A stretch of 34,033 bases of DNA from contig JAIOZV010000016.1 in assembly GCA_021740425.1 (NCBI GenBank), positions 1 to 34,033 on the forward strand. Reading direction: 5' to 3'. Each line of letters opens with the position of its first letter. The first letter of the stretch is position 1. A program made the position numbers and the translations under genes. Shown in pieces: positions 16,324 through 24,718 of this stretch. A model generated the notes under the pieces. The model worked only from the letters and a program-made list of their open reading frames with translations, had not been told where the DNA came from and did no database searches. The stretch is from Bacteroidales bacterium (GTDB lineage: Bacteria > Bacteroidota > Bacteroidia > Bacteroidales > 4484-276).

Positions 16324-18660
16324 CTATAATTTTTTCTGCATCAAAAATTGTTTGGGTGTAAGTCCTGTTTCTTTTTTGAAGCAGGTATTGAAAACTGTTT
16401 TGGAATTGAACCCGCAATCAAAAGCCAAACCGACCAGGGTAACATGCGCGTTTTTGGGGTCATCGGCAAGTAGCTTAAATGCTTCCACGCGGTATTGATT
16501 GATAAATTCATTGAAATTTTTCCCTACATGCTCATTAAGTAGCCAGGAAAGCTGGTTTGGATGAATTTCGACCTGAGCTGCAAGCGAGCGCAGCGACAGG
16601 TTAGGATCGAGATAAGGTTTATCGCTTCGAATAAACTTCATAAGACGGGCTAAAAAAACCCTGGCGGTATCTTCATCGAAAGGTGCTCTTTTTTTCCTGA
16701 CAGGTTCGTTAAACATTGCATCAGGAAATAAAATTTTTTGCAACTTCTGATGCCGCGGATCCGACATTACCGAATGTACCATAGGATCGTTAAAATACAT
16801 CAGCAGGAAAAAGGCGTTGTGTTTCATGGCATCATCAATCCAGTTGAATGCCCGATCGATCATTCCATTGGATGCATAGAGCAAAAACAGAAAGGAATTT
16901 GCACGAAAACCATCAGGATACTTTGCTTCTTCGATGAGTTGTCGGGTAAGCAAAACAGCCCTGTCAGTTTCTCCTTTTAGAGTATAAGCCAGGGCAGTGT
17001 ATCCTGTTTTATCGTTTTGTAAATCAAAATCAGGGAGATTATTGTTGAAGTTGTTCAGCATCTGATCGTACCGTCCCAGTTTAAGCAGGCAAAAGCCTTT
17101 GATTGAATGTGCCGGAATGTTTTTGGGATTATGTTCCAGGCAACGGTCAAGGAGTTGAAGTGAGTGTTCAAAATCCTCCGTCATATAATAATAATAGGCT
17201 CTGAAAAAAAGTGTTTCCTGCGACAGGGGATCGATGCTGAGGGCAATTTCAAGATGCCGGAATGCTTCTTCTTTTTTCCCTGCAAGAATGTACAAAAAGA
17301 AAATAAACTGCTGCGCCTCCACATGATTGGGGTTGATTTCGATGGCCTTTGAGATCTCAATAAATGCTTCCCTGAATTTGGCTTCAACAAAAAAAGCAAG
17401 ATTGGCCATTTGATAATGGATTCCTGAATTTTGATCGTTGAACTGCCGGGCTTTGTTGGTCAATTTTGCCACCATTCCCCATGTTTCCTCATAGGGCAAA
17501 AAACCAGTGGTTGCCAAAAAACCATAGCAATCGGCGAGGCCTAAAACCGACTCCACATGTTTTGGATCCAGCTCAAGGGCTTTTTCAAATAGCGGTATGG
17601 CTGTCCTGATATCTGCTATGTTCCATTTGTTAAAATAAAAACGCGCTTTTAAAAAATATTCGTAGGCATCCAGATTTTCGGTTTGCTTCTCCACCAGATG
17701 ATCCTGAATTTCGAAATGGCCAAAATGTTCCCGCATTTTATCTGCTATCCGTAAGCTAATCTCATCCTGAATTTCGAAAATATTTTCCAGTTTACGGTTC
17801 CACGTTTCCGACCACAGGTGAAAATCCCGGGCAGTTTGAATCAACTGTGCGGTAATACGAATCATATTACCCGACAGGCGTACGCTTCCTTCGAGGATGG
17901 CCGAAACGCCAAGCTCTTTACCGATTTGTCTGACAGAAACATTTTTGTTTTTAAAATAGAAAGAAGAAGTTCGGGAGGTAACTTTCAGGCTTTTGATTTT
18001 TGCAAGTGCATTGATAATTTCTTCGGTGATGCCATCGCTGAAGAATTCCGTTTCCCGATTGGCACTCATATTCACAAAGGGAAGTACGGCAATGGTTTTC
18101 GAAATTTCCTGCTTACCTTTTAACGCTTTGATCCCGGGCACGACAATACCCGCATTACTGATGGCAAATATTTCGACTGCTTCCGCAATATTTTTAAGTT
18201 GGAAATACCCCATTGAACGGGTGGAAATATCCTGATGGTTTTTCAGTTCGTCATTGAGTTTGCCCGAGAGCAGGATAGCTCCTGCCACACCCATATTTTC
18301 GATGCGGGATGCGAAATTTACACCATCTCCGTAAACATCGCTTTCGCTGAAAACAATATCGCCCATGTGCAAGCCTATCCTGAGGGGCACAACATCGCCC
18401 AGCTGTAAATCCTGCTGCATCGCAATGGCACATTTTACGGCTTCGATAGCGCTTTTAAAAACACTAAGGGTACCGTCACCATAATATTGAATGATTTCGC
18501 CATGATAAGCATCGTGTTGCTGCAGGAATACTTTGCGGTGCTTCGCCCTGACTTTGGCAGCCCTTGCTTCATCGCCCTGCATCAGTGCAGTGTAGCCTTC
18601 AATATCGGTAAACATAATGGCAGCAAGCCGGCGCACTTTAGTGTTGTTCATCTTCATCAA
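16324..18660 (-). CDS. Nucleotide cyclase / FlgO-TolB-like / TPR / AraC-type HTH fusion regulator
   Basis: The 778-residue protein has no membrane segment. Residues about 9-170 are a class III nucleotidyl cyclase domain, with metal aspartates D19 (FTDIEGY) and D62 (YYGDGTLSVF) and transition-state N115 and R119 (GVNFASRI). The purine-selecting Lys position before GDG is Gln58. Residues about 190-320 are a FlgO/TolB-N-like domain (IAVLPFVNMSANRE, FSDGITEEIINALA, ILEGSVRLSGNMIRI). TPR-like repeats follow (about 330-640; AIPLFEKALELDPKH, AIEINPNHVEA, ALSIDPLSQET). The last 110 residues are an AraC/XylS helix-turn-helix (LSLRSLAAQVEIHPNQLSWLL, VGLAFDCGFNSKTVFNTCFKK). A cytosolic one-component regulator is inferred. 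It is monocistronic. Confidence 0.87.
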   Translation of the reverse strand: MMKMNNTKVRRLAAIMFTDIEGYTALMQGDEARAAKVRAKHRKVFLQQHDAYHGEIIQYYGDGTLSVFKSAIEAVKCAIAMQQDLQLGDVVPLRIGLHMGDIVFSESDVYGDGVNFASRIENMGVAGAILLSGKLNDELKNHQDISTRSMGYFQLKNIAEAVEIFAISNAGIVVPGIKALKGKQEISKTIAVLPFVNMSANRETEFFSDGITEEIINALAKIKSLKVTSRTSSFYFKNKNVSVRQIGKELGVSAILEGSVRLSGNMIRITAQLIQTARDFHLWSETWNRKLENIFEIQDEISLRIADKMREHFGHFEIQDHLVEKQTENLDAYEYFLKARFYFNKWNIADIRTAIPLFEKALELDPKHVESVLGLADCYGFLATTGFLPYEETWGMVAKLTNKARQFNDQNSGIHYQMANLAFFVEAKFREAFIEISKAIEINPNHVEAQQFIFFLYILAGKKEEAFRHLEIALSIDPLSQETLFFRAYYYYMTEDFEHSLQLLDRCLEHNPKNIPAHSIKGFCLLKLGRYDQMLNNFNNNLPDFDLQNDKTGYTALAYTLKGETDRAVLLTRQLIEEAKYPDGFRANSFLFLLYASNGMIDRAFNWIDDAMKHNAFFLLMYFNDPMVHSVMSDPRHQKLQKILFPDAMFNEPVRKKRAPFDEDTARVFLARLMKFIRSDKPYLDPNLSLRSLAAQVEIHPNQLSWLLNEHVGKNFNEFINQYRVEAFKLLADDPKNAHVTLVGLAFDCGFNSKTVFNTCFKKETGLTPKQFLMQKKL

Positions 18661-18884
18661 ATCAAAAATCGATCAGGGAAATTACCCTATTCAAAACCGT
18701 TTTAAAAATCCGGTAAATGATAAACAACGCTTTTAGTAAAAGTGTTGAAATGTATCACCATTATAAAATGCAAAAACTGTTTTTTTGATAGTTTTCCTGT
18801 ATCAAAGGTGCTGCGAGAAATAACAATTTCACTTACTCTGTCAACCCGGGCTCCGTTGCTTATGAAAGAATAAATTTTATCATC

Positions 18885-20176
18885 TCAGGTTACTACTTCC
18901 CGTTTATTCGAATAGCTGTTATAAAGTTTAAGGCCAACAATTTTCTCCATTCTTTTTACTGCAAAAAATATTTCTTCGTAAGTATTATAGAGCGGAGCAA
19001 TCCCCAAACGAATGTTATCGGGCTCCCGAAAGTCGGGAATTATTTTTGGGGAATTGTCGATGGGATGAATCAGTGCCTTACAAATGCGGTAGGCTTCGGG
19101 ATGGCGGAGTGAAATATGGGAACCCCGATGATTTGCGTTTTTTGGGGAGCCTAAGCCGAAATTTAAGGGTTTAAGGAGTGTTTCCCAAAGGTAAATCAGA
19201 TATTCGCTTTGACCGATACTTTTATTTCTCAGATGCTGCATCCCTGCTTCAAGCAATAAATCAGGCCTGGCTCGATGGCTGAGAGCGAAAGTACAGGTGG
19301 CGTACCTATTGAAAACCTCCTGATTCCAGCCGCTGCAGTATATTTCAAATTGAAGGCGAAGGGATTTTCCTCCCCAAACCATCCCCAAACCGGTGAAATT
19401 AATTTGTCATGCAAATGTTCAGCAACATAAAGATATGCCGGAGACCCCGGGCCTCCATTCATGTATTTATAGGTACAGCCAATGGCCATATCGGTACCGG
19501 CATCATGCAGGTTCAGGTTTACAGCTCCTGCAGCATGACTTAAATCCCAAATAATGAGTGCCCCTTTTGAATGGACAAATTCGGTGACAGTCCTCATATC
19601 ATACATGAAAGCACTTTTGAAGGCCACGGAAGATAATACAACAACAGCCGTATTTTCATCCACAACCCGCTCAAGTTCTTCCATGGGAACAGTTTGTCCG
19701 TCGCTTGATTTTGCAAGTACAACTTCATAATCACTGCCCATTTGTGATGCAATGCCCTGCAAAACATATAGATCTGTCGGAAAATTCAGTTCATCGGATA
19801 CAATCCTGGTTTTTCCTGCATTGAGATTTACAGCAGCTATCGCCAATTTGTAAAGGTTCAGCGATGTTGAATCGCCGGTGGCAATTTCATTTGCATCAGC
19901 ACCGATAAGACGGGCAATTTTGCTGCTGATTTTTTCGGAAAGTTCATACCAGCCTTCATTCCAGCTCCTGATGAGCTGAGTGCCCCACTCAAATTCCACA
20001 ACATTTTTTATCAGGTCTCTGGTTTTATTCGGTAATCTGCCTAACGAATTTCCATCAAGATAAATGGTATTTTTTTCAGGAAAATAAAAACTGCTCCTGA
20101 TAGCGCTTAATTGATCTTCTGCATCAAGCTTTAGTGCAAAATCATGATCAGGACTAAATTGTTTGAGAATACCCAT
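18885..20176 (-). pseudogene. kynU: Kynureninase, split by a single-base frameshift
   Basis: Read from the ATG at 20176, the frame gives IYLDGNSLGRLP, the PLP-aspartate segment IIWDLSHAAGAVNL and the PLP-lysine motif TYKYMNGGPGSPAYLY, then ends at a stop after LSAIEPGL. The expected continuation DLLLEAGMQHLRNKSIGQSE, ending REPDNIRLGIAPLYNTYEE, is in another frame starting around 19262. A one-base deletion within GGCCTGAT restores the reading if one base is added, giving about 430 residues, close to the family length. Intact enzyme cleaves kynurenine to anthranilate and alanine. It starts 2 bp after the SGNH lipoprotein stop. A sequencing error cannot be excluded. Confidence 0.88.
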
Positions 20177-20178
20177 AT

Positions 20179-20916
20179 TTATTTTTTGGTTTGACTTTGA
20201 AGAATCTCATTGGCTTTGGGCAAAATCAGGTCAACCCATTCGGAATACATTTTCCCGGAAGGATGTAATCCATCGATGGCAATCAGCTCAGGGTTAAATT
20301 TTGCCTTCCGGGATATTCCAGTAATGTCGAAATAATTTGCAGACAAATATTTTGTCTCATCATAGTTTGCTGCATTAAAGGTATCGATATCTCTTGCAAT
20401 TCTTGCAGTGTCGGCTCCTGAGGCAAAGGGTGTAACACTATAATCAGGAATGGAAAGAACAATAACATTTTTTGGATTATTACCCGCCAACCTAATGGCT
20501 TTTTGAAGCATTTGCCTGAACTCCTGACGATATTCTGAGATATCAAGTCCACGATACTGATCGTTGACTCCAATTAGCAAAGATACCAGACTGTAGGGCC
20601 CCTGCGGATTTTCGTCAGCTACTGCCTGTAAAAGTTGCCCTGTTGACCAGCCCGTTCGGGCCATGATCTCAGCATCCCGAAGGTCATAGGCCATCAATTG
20701 CAATCGTTCGGCCAACTGCACGGGAAACCTCTCCGAAATTTCCACCCGTTCACCGATGGTATAGGAATCGCCCAAAGCCAGGTAGCTTAAATTTTCCGCC
20801 GGAGGGTCTTCGTTGTAGTTTGTTCCGTTATTTGACACAGCTATGGGTTCATTTTTTTCATCACATGAAATTGAAATAACAGTCAAAAATAGCATAAAAA
20901 TCAGTGAATGTTTCAT
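20179..20916 (-). CDS. SGNH/GDSL-family hydrolase lipoprotein
   Basis: The 245-residue protein starts with a lipoprotein signal (lipobox VISISC, Cys18). It carries the SGNH blocks: LALGDSYTIGE with the catalytic Ser51, ARTGWSTGQL with the block II Gly, IGVND with Asn118, and IDGLHPSGKMYSEW with D215 and H218. It is an outer-envelope esterase or lipase-like enzyme of unknown substrate. The ATG at 20916 is chosen because it opens the signal peptide; a longer frame adds 44 unlike residues. It lies directly upstream of kynU (2-bp gap), so the two are co-transcribed. Confidence 0.87.
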   Translation of the reverse strand: MKHSLIFMLFLTVISISCDEKNEPIAVSNNGTNYNEDPPAENLSYLALGDSYTIGERVEISERFPVQLAERLQLMAYDLRDAEIMARTGWSTGQLLQAVADENPQGPYSLVSLLIGVNDQYRGLDISEYRQEFRQMLQKAIRLAGNNPKNVIVLSIPDYSVTPFASGADTARIARDIDTFNAANYDETKYLSANYFDITGISRKAKFNPELIAIDGLHPSGKMYSEWVDLILPKANEILQSQTKK

Positions 20917-21112
20917 TAGTGTGGTATTTTCAGTTTCAATGAATAACTCATAAAAAGCTAAAATGTTCGGGGAAGATAAATATTCATGACTAACACCGGA
21001 ATTTAAACGGCCTCCAGCGATAAAACCACCTTCATTACAGCACCACATGAATTTCTGTAATTGTAAAGTGTTAACTGTGAGGAATACCAGAAAGTTAAAA
21101 TGGATAAAGTCT

Positions 21113-21120
21113 TATCTTTG
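21113..21120 (+). promoter_or_regulatory. Putative minus-7 box of cysH
   Basis: TATCTTTG fits TAnnTTTG and lies 24 bp before the ATG at 21145. The minus-33 element is weak. Confidence 0.42.
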
Positions 21121-21144
21121 CCATAAAATTTTCAACAATTTAAA

Positions 21145-21864
21145 ATGAATAATATCACATTAGATACCATTGAAGCGCTAAACAGGAAATTTGAGTTGGC
21201 CGGGGCACATGACATACTCACCTATTTTTTACAAAATTATAAAGGTAAAATAGCCTTTGCCTCCAGCATGGGTGCCGAGGATCAGGTAATTACCGAAATG
21301 ATTGCCAAACTCGACCGGGAAGCAAAAATCTTTACCCTTGACACCGGGCGTATGTTTCCCGAAACTTACGACCTCATCGAAAGAACCAATGCCCGTTACA
21401 AAATCAATATCCAAATCTATTTTCCCGAAAAGGAAAAGGTAGAAAAAATGGTGAATAGTAAGGGAATCAACTTATTTTACGAAAGCATCGAAAACCGGAA
21501 ACTATGTTGCCACATTCGTAAAATTGAGCCACTGAAACGCGCCCTACAAGACCTCGAAGTTTGGATCAGCGGACTACGCCGATCGCAATCCATTACACGA
21601 AAAGATGTAAAAGTAGTTGAATGGGACGAAAACAATGGCCTGATAAAGTTAAACCCCCTGATTGAATGGACTGAAGCCCGGGTTTGGGATTACATCGAAC
21701 AAAACAACATTCCTTATAATAAATTGCACGATCAGGGGTTTCCTAGCATTGGTTGCCAACCCTGCACACGAGCCATAGAGCCCGACGAAGATATACGTGC
21801 CGGCCGCTGGTGGTGGGAGCTCCCCGAAGGTAAGGAATGTGGACTGCATGTGAAGGAAGGGTGA
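21145..21864 (+). CDS. cysH: Assimilatory adenylyl-sulfate (APS) reductase, CysH family
   Basis: The 239-residue protein has the PP-loop-like SSMGAEDQVI (40-49) and FTLDTGRMFPETY. It has the four [4Fe-4S] cysteines typical of APS-type enzymes (CC at 121-122 and C204-x-x-C207) and the catalytic C-terminal ECGLH (C232). The cluster cysteines distinguish it from cluster-free PAPS reductases. It reduces activated sulfate to sulfite with thioredoxin. No sulfate-activation genes (cysD, cysN) are adjacent. A heptanucleotide repeat tract begins 4 bp after its stop codon. Confidence 0.93.
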   Translation: MNNITLDTIEALNRKFELAGAHDILTYFLQNYKGKIAFASSMGAEDQVITEMIAKLDREAKIFTLDTGRMFPETYDLIERTNARYKINIQIYFPEKEKVEKMVNSKGINLFYESIENRKLCCHIRKIEPLKRALQDLEVWISGLRRSQSITRKDVKVVEWDENNGLIKLNPLIEWTEARVWDYIEQNNIPYNKLHDQGFPSIGCQPCTRAIEPDEDIRAGRWWWELPEGKECGLHVKEG

Positions 21865-21867
21865 TTC

Positions 21868-22117
21868 GTTATTGGTTATTCGTTATTGGTTATTGGTTAT
21901 TCGTTATTCGTTATTCGTTATTCGTTATTGGTTATTGGTTATTCGTTATTCGTTATTCGTTATTCGTTATTCGTTATTGGCTATTCGTTAATAGTTATTG
22001 GTAATTGGTAAGACAATTCGTTAAGCAACAGTCAATCTTTTAACTATTAACTATTCAACCATTAACTTCAACCCATTCAACTATTAACCATATATCGATT
22101 AACAAATAACGATTAAC
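21868..22117. repeat. Heptanucleotide tandem repeat with inverted AT-rich flank
   Basis: Sixteen contiguous perfect 7-bp units of GTTATTC or GTTATTG run from 21868 to 21979, followed by four degenerate ones to about 22010. The rest (22041-22117) is built of the same heptad in reverse orientation (ACTATTA, ACCATTA). A 10-bp perfect inverted repeat joins the halves (GTTAATAGTT at 21987-21996 with AACTATTAAC at 22042-22051). This fills most of the 379-bp gap between cysH and the UPF0316 gene. I see no coding frame here. The right end shares a 15-mer with the hydA-hydC spacer. Confidence 0.9.
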
Positions 22118-22243
22118 TTCCACCTCCATCCTTCGGGCACTTCCCTGAACTCTGCCTCCCTGTTTGATAATATTTGACAGGCTTTTTAATTCCCGATTTT
22201 CTTATCCCTACTTTTGTCGTCAAACTTTAAAACAAAGCTTATT

Positions 22244-22843
22244 ATGGATTTTAGTTTTTTAACAGGCGATTCTGCAATTTTTACCTGGATAATATTACCA
22301 CTGCTAATTTTTTTGTCGAGGATTGCCGATCAAAGTATTGGAACCCTCAGATTGATTTTTGTTTCAAAAGGCTATAAATACATTGCCCCCATCCTGGGCT
22401 TTTTCGAAGTGATCATCTGGCTGTTGGCTGTAACACAAATCTTTAAGCAATTAGATAATTTTTATTACTACATCGCTTATGGAGCAGGCTTTGCAGCCGG
22501 AAACTACCTGGGCATGGTGCTTGAAGAACGGATTTCGCTGGGGAGTGTGGTAGTAAGGATTATCCCAAGAAAGGATACTTCAAAATTGGTGGAGGCAATG
22601 AAACTGAAAAATTATGGCATTACTCTGATGGATGCCATCGGAAGCCGCGGACCTGTTCAGATAATCTTTACTATAATCCCGCGAAAGCTTATCAAAGAAT
22701 TGGCAGGACTTATTAATGAATACAATCCCAATGCATTTTACTCGATCGAAGAGGTTAAAAATGTGAGTCATGGAATATCTCAACCTCCCAGCCCCATTTT
22801 AAAGAAACCTAAAATGCCTCAGCTTTGGCGAAGATCAAAATAA
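22244..22843 (+). CDS. UPF0316 / DUF2179 family membrane protein
   Basis: The 199-residue protein has three predicted membrane helices in the first 90 residues (ILPLLIFLSRIADQSIGTLR, IAPILGFFEVIIWLLAVTQI, FYYYIAYGAGFAAGNYLGM). A soluble C-terminal domain of the DUF2179 type follows (VVVRIIPRKDTSKLVEAMK, GPVQIIFTIIPRKLIKELAG, FYSIEEVKNV). A proline-rich basic tail ends it. The family is conserved but of unknown function. The ATG at 22244 is used, as the earlier TTG adds no conserved sequence. tsaD follows after 34 bp on the same strand. Confidence 0.87.
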   Translation: MDFSFLTGDSAIFTWIILPLLIFLSRIADQSIGTLRLIFVSKGYKYIAPILGFFEVIIWLLAVTQIFKQLDNFYYYIAYGAGFAAGNYLGMVLEERISLGSVVVRIIPRKDTSKLVEAMKLKNYGITLMDAIGSRGPVQIIFTIIPRKLIKELAGLINEYNPNAFYSIEEVKNVSHGISQPPSPILKKPKMPQLWRRSK

Positions 22844-22877
22844 TTAATACTATTCTTGCAGAAAATCATTTCTACCA

Positions 22878-23894
22878 ATGGCACTAATTCTTGGCATTGA
22901 ATCTTCCTGCGACGACACCTCCGCAGCAGTAATAAACAACACCACCATTTTGTCGAATATCACTGCCAACCAGGATGTGCATCGAAAGTTTGGCGGTGTT
23001 GTACCGGAACTTGCATCCAGAGCGCATCAGCAAAATATAATTCCTGTGATCCACCAGGCTATCAAGGAGGCAGGCGTTAAAAAAGAGGATTTGGATGCTC
23101 TGGCCTTTACAAGAGGGCCGGGACTTTTGGGCTCACTTTTGGTTGGAACTTCATTTTCAAAGGCATTTGCCATGGGGCTCAACATTCCGCTCATCGAAGT
23201 CAATCACATGCAGGCACATATTTTGGCTCACTTCGCCCAGTTGCCCGGACAAGAAAAACCTGTCCCTTCATTCCCGTTTTTATGTCTTACAGTATCAGGA
23301 GGGCATACTCAAATTGTTCAGGTAAAGGATCATTTTGATATGGAGATTGTTGGACAAACCATAGATGATGCTGCCGGCGAAACATTTGATAAGGTTGCCA
23401 AAATCATGGGTCTGCCATACCCAGGCGGGCCGGTAATCGATAAACTTGCAAGGCTTGGAAATCCTGATAAATTCAAATTTCCTGAACCCAACATACATGG
23501 ATTTGATTACAGTTTCAGCGGATTGAAAACTTCATTCCTGTATTTCCTGCGCGACAATCTGAAAACCGATCCCGATTTTATCGAAAATAACAAGGCCGAT
23601 CTGAGCGCTTCAATCCAGAAAACCATCATTAAAATCCTGCTTAAAAAACTTAAACTGGCTTCTGAAAAATTTGGCATACAAGAGATAGCCATCGCAGGAG
23701 GCGTTTCTGCAAATTCGGAATTGCGCAATGCGATGGAAACAGCGCATCGGGAGTGGGGCTGGAATACCTTTATTCCTCCTTTTCAGTTTACAACCGACAA
23801 TGCAGCGATGATTGCTGTTTCCGGATATTTTAAATATTTAAAAGGTGAATTTTCAGGTCAGGATGCTGTGCCTTATGCAAGGGGAGGAATGTAG
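22878..23894 (+). CDS. tsaD: tRNA N6-adenosine threonylcarbamoyltransferase
   Basis: The 338-residue ASKHA-fold protein has the ATP/metal features of TsaD: LGIESSCDDTSAAV at the N-terminus, GGVVPELASRAH, the metal-binding VNHMQAH (H110, H114), LTVSGGHTQI, DDAAGETFDKVAKIMGLPYPGGP, and GGVSANSELR with TTDNAAMIA. With TsaB, TsaE and TsaC it makes t6A37 on ANN-decoding tRNAs. Those partners are not in the window. It is probably co-transcribed with the UPF0316 gene and is followed by a terminator-like hairpin. Confidence 0.97.
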   Translation: MALILGIESSCDDTSAAVINNTTILSNITANQDVHRKFGGVVPELASRAHQQNIIPVIHQAIKEAGVKKEDLDALAFTRGPGLLGSLLVGTSFSKAFAMGLNIPLIEVNHMQAHILAHFAQLPGQEKPVPSFPFLCLTVSGGHTQIVQVKDHFDMEIVGQTIDDAAGETFDKVAKIMGLPYPGGPVIDKLARLGNPDKFKFPEPNIHGFDYSFSGLKTSFLYFLRDNLKTDPDFIENNKADLSASIQKTIIKILLKKLKLASEKFGIQEIAIAGGVSANSELRNAMETAHREWGWNTFIPPFQFTTDNAAMIAVSGYFKYLKGEFSGQDAVPYARGGM

Positions 23895-23960
23895 CAGATT
23901 ATAGTTACAGGATATCTGAATAAAACAATTGGTATTTCAACATACGTTTTGATATCCATA

Positions 23961-23996
23961 AAAAATACCCCGCACCGGGGAGATGCAGGGATTTTT
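23961..23996. terminator. Terminator hairpin between convergent tsaD and hydC
   Basis: AAAAATACCCCGCA and TGCAGGGATTTTT form a stem with one bulge around a nine-base loop. The A- and T-rich ends let it act on both strands. Confidence 0.65.
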
Positions 23997-24124
23997 CAGT
24001 TAATCAATCAAAAATGGAGATATATTTTATGAAATTATATTCATACAAAAGTTGTAAAAACATCTTAAATTTCAGATCGATAATCTTAAATCTAAAATTG
24101 AAATTTTTACATTAAAACCAGACT

Positions 24125-24613
24125 CTAATTATCTTCGTACTCAGCCAGAATGTTTTTTACATCATCCGGAGCAATCCGTCCATAGGTTTTTTCGCCAACC
24201 TGCACAACCGGAGCCAAACCACAAGCCCCAACGCAGCGCAGGCAGGTAAGCGAAAATTTGCCATCAGGTGTGGATTCTCCAACTTTAATCCCCAACTCTT
24301 TCTTGAATTCCTCCAACACTTTTTCGGCACCACGAACATAGCAGGCAGTACCGGTACAAATCGAAACAGGATGTTTACCTTTGGGTATCATGGTAAAAAA
24401 GGAGTAAAAGGTAACCACACCATAAATTTTTGCCAGTGAAACATTGAGGTTTTCAGCCACTACTTCCTGAACTTCGGCGGGGAGGTAACCAAATTCACCC
24501 TGCACTTTGTGCAAAACATTGATCAGGTCGCCTGGTTTGTTATCGAAAGATTTGCAAATCTCCTGGATTTTGGCAATATCTTTTTCTTTTAATTTTACTT
24601 TTATGCTTGACAT
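24125..24613 (-). CDS. hydC: NADH-linked [FeFe] hydrogenase subunit HydC (NuoE-like, [2Fe-2S])
   Basis: The 162-residue protein has the NuoE/HydC fold: an N-terminal helical region (GDLINVLHKVQGEFGYLPAEV), the LAKIYGVVTFYSFF segment, and a thioredoxin-like domain with four cluster cysteines (CTGTAC, then CLRCVGAC). It passes electrons between the flavin subunit and the rest of the complex. It is the last gene of the hydrogenase operon, separated from hydA by 105 bp of repeat-derived sequence, unlike the tight spacing of the other genes. Confidence 0.92.
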   Translation of the reverse strand: MSSIKVKLKEKDIAKIQEICKSFDNKPGDLINVLHKVQGEFGYLPAEVQEVVAENLNVSLAKIYGVVTFYSFFTMIPKGKHPVSICTGTACYVRGAEKVLEEFKKELGIKVGESTPDGKFSLTCLRCVGACGLAPVVQVGEKTYGRIAPDDVKNILAEYEDN

Positions 24614-24629
24614 TTCTTTTGTTTTTAAT

Positions 24630-24718
24630 GTTATCCGTTATTTGTTATCCGTTAATCGTAAGTAAAAATTTTCCCGGAGGAACAATCACACAAATAACGA
24701 TTAACCAATAACCATTAA
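24630..24718. repeat. Inverted heptad repeats between hydA and hydC
   Basis: Four GTTATNN/GTTAATC units (24630-24657) face a reversed set (about 24693-24718). GTTAATCG at 24651-24658 pairs with CGATTAAC at 24698-24705. The 15-mer caaataacgattaac at 24691-24705 also occurs at 22103-22117 after cysH. This is the same repeat family as the cysH-downstream tract. Confidence 0.8.
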
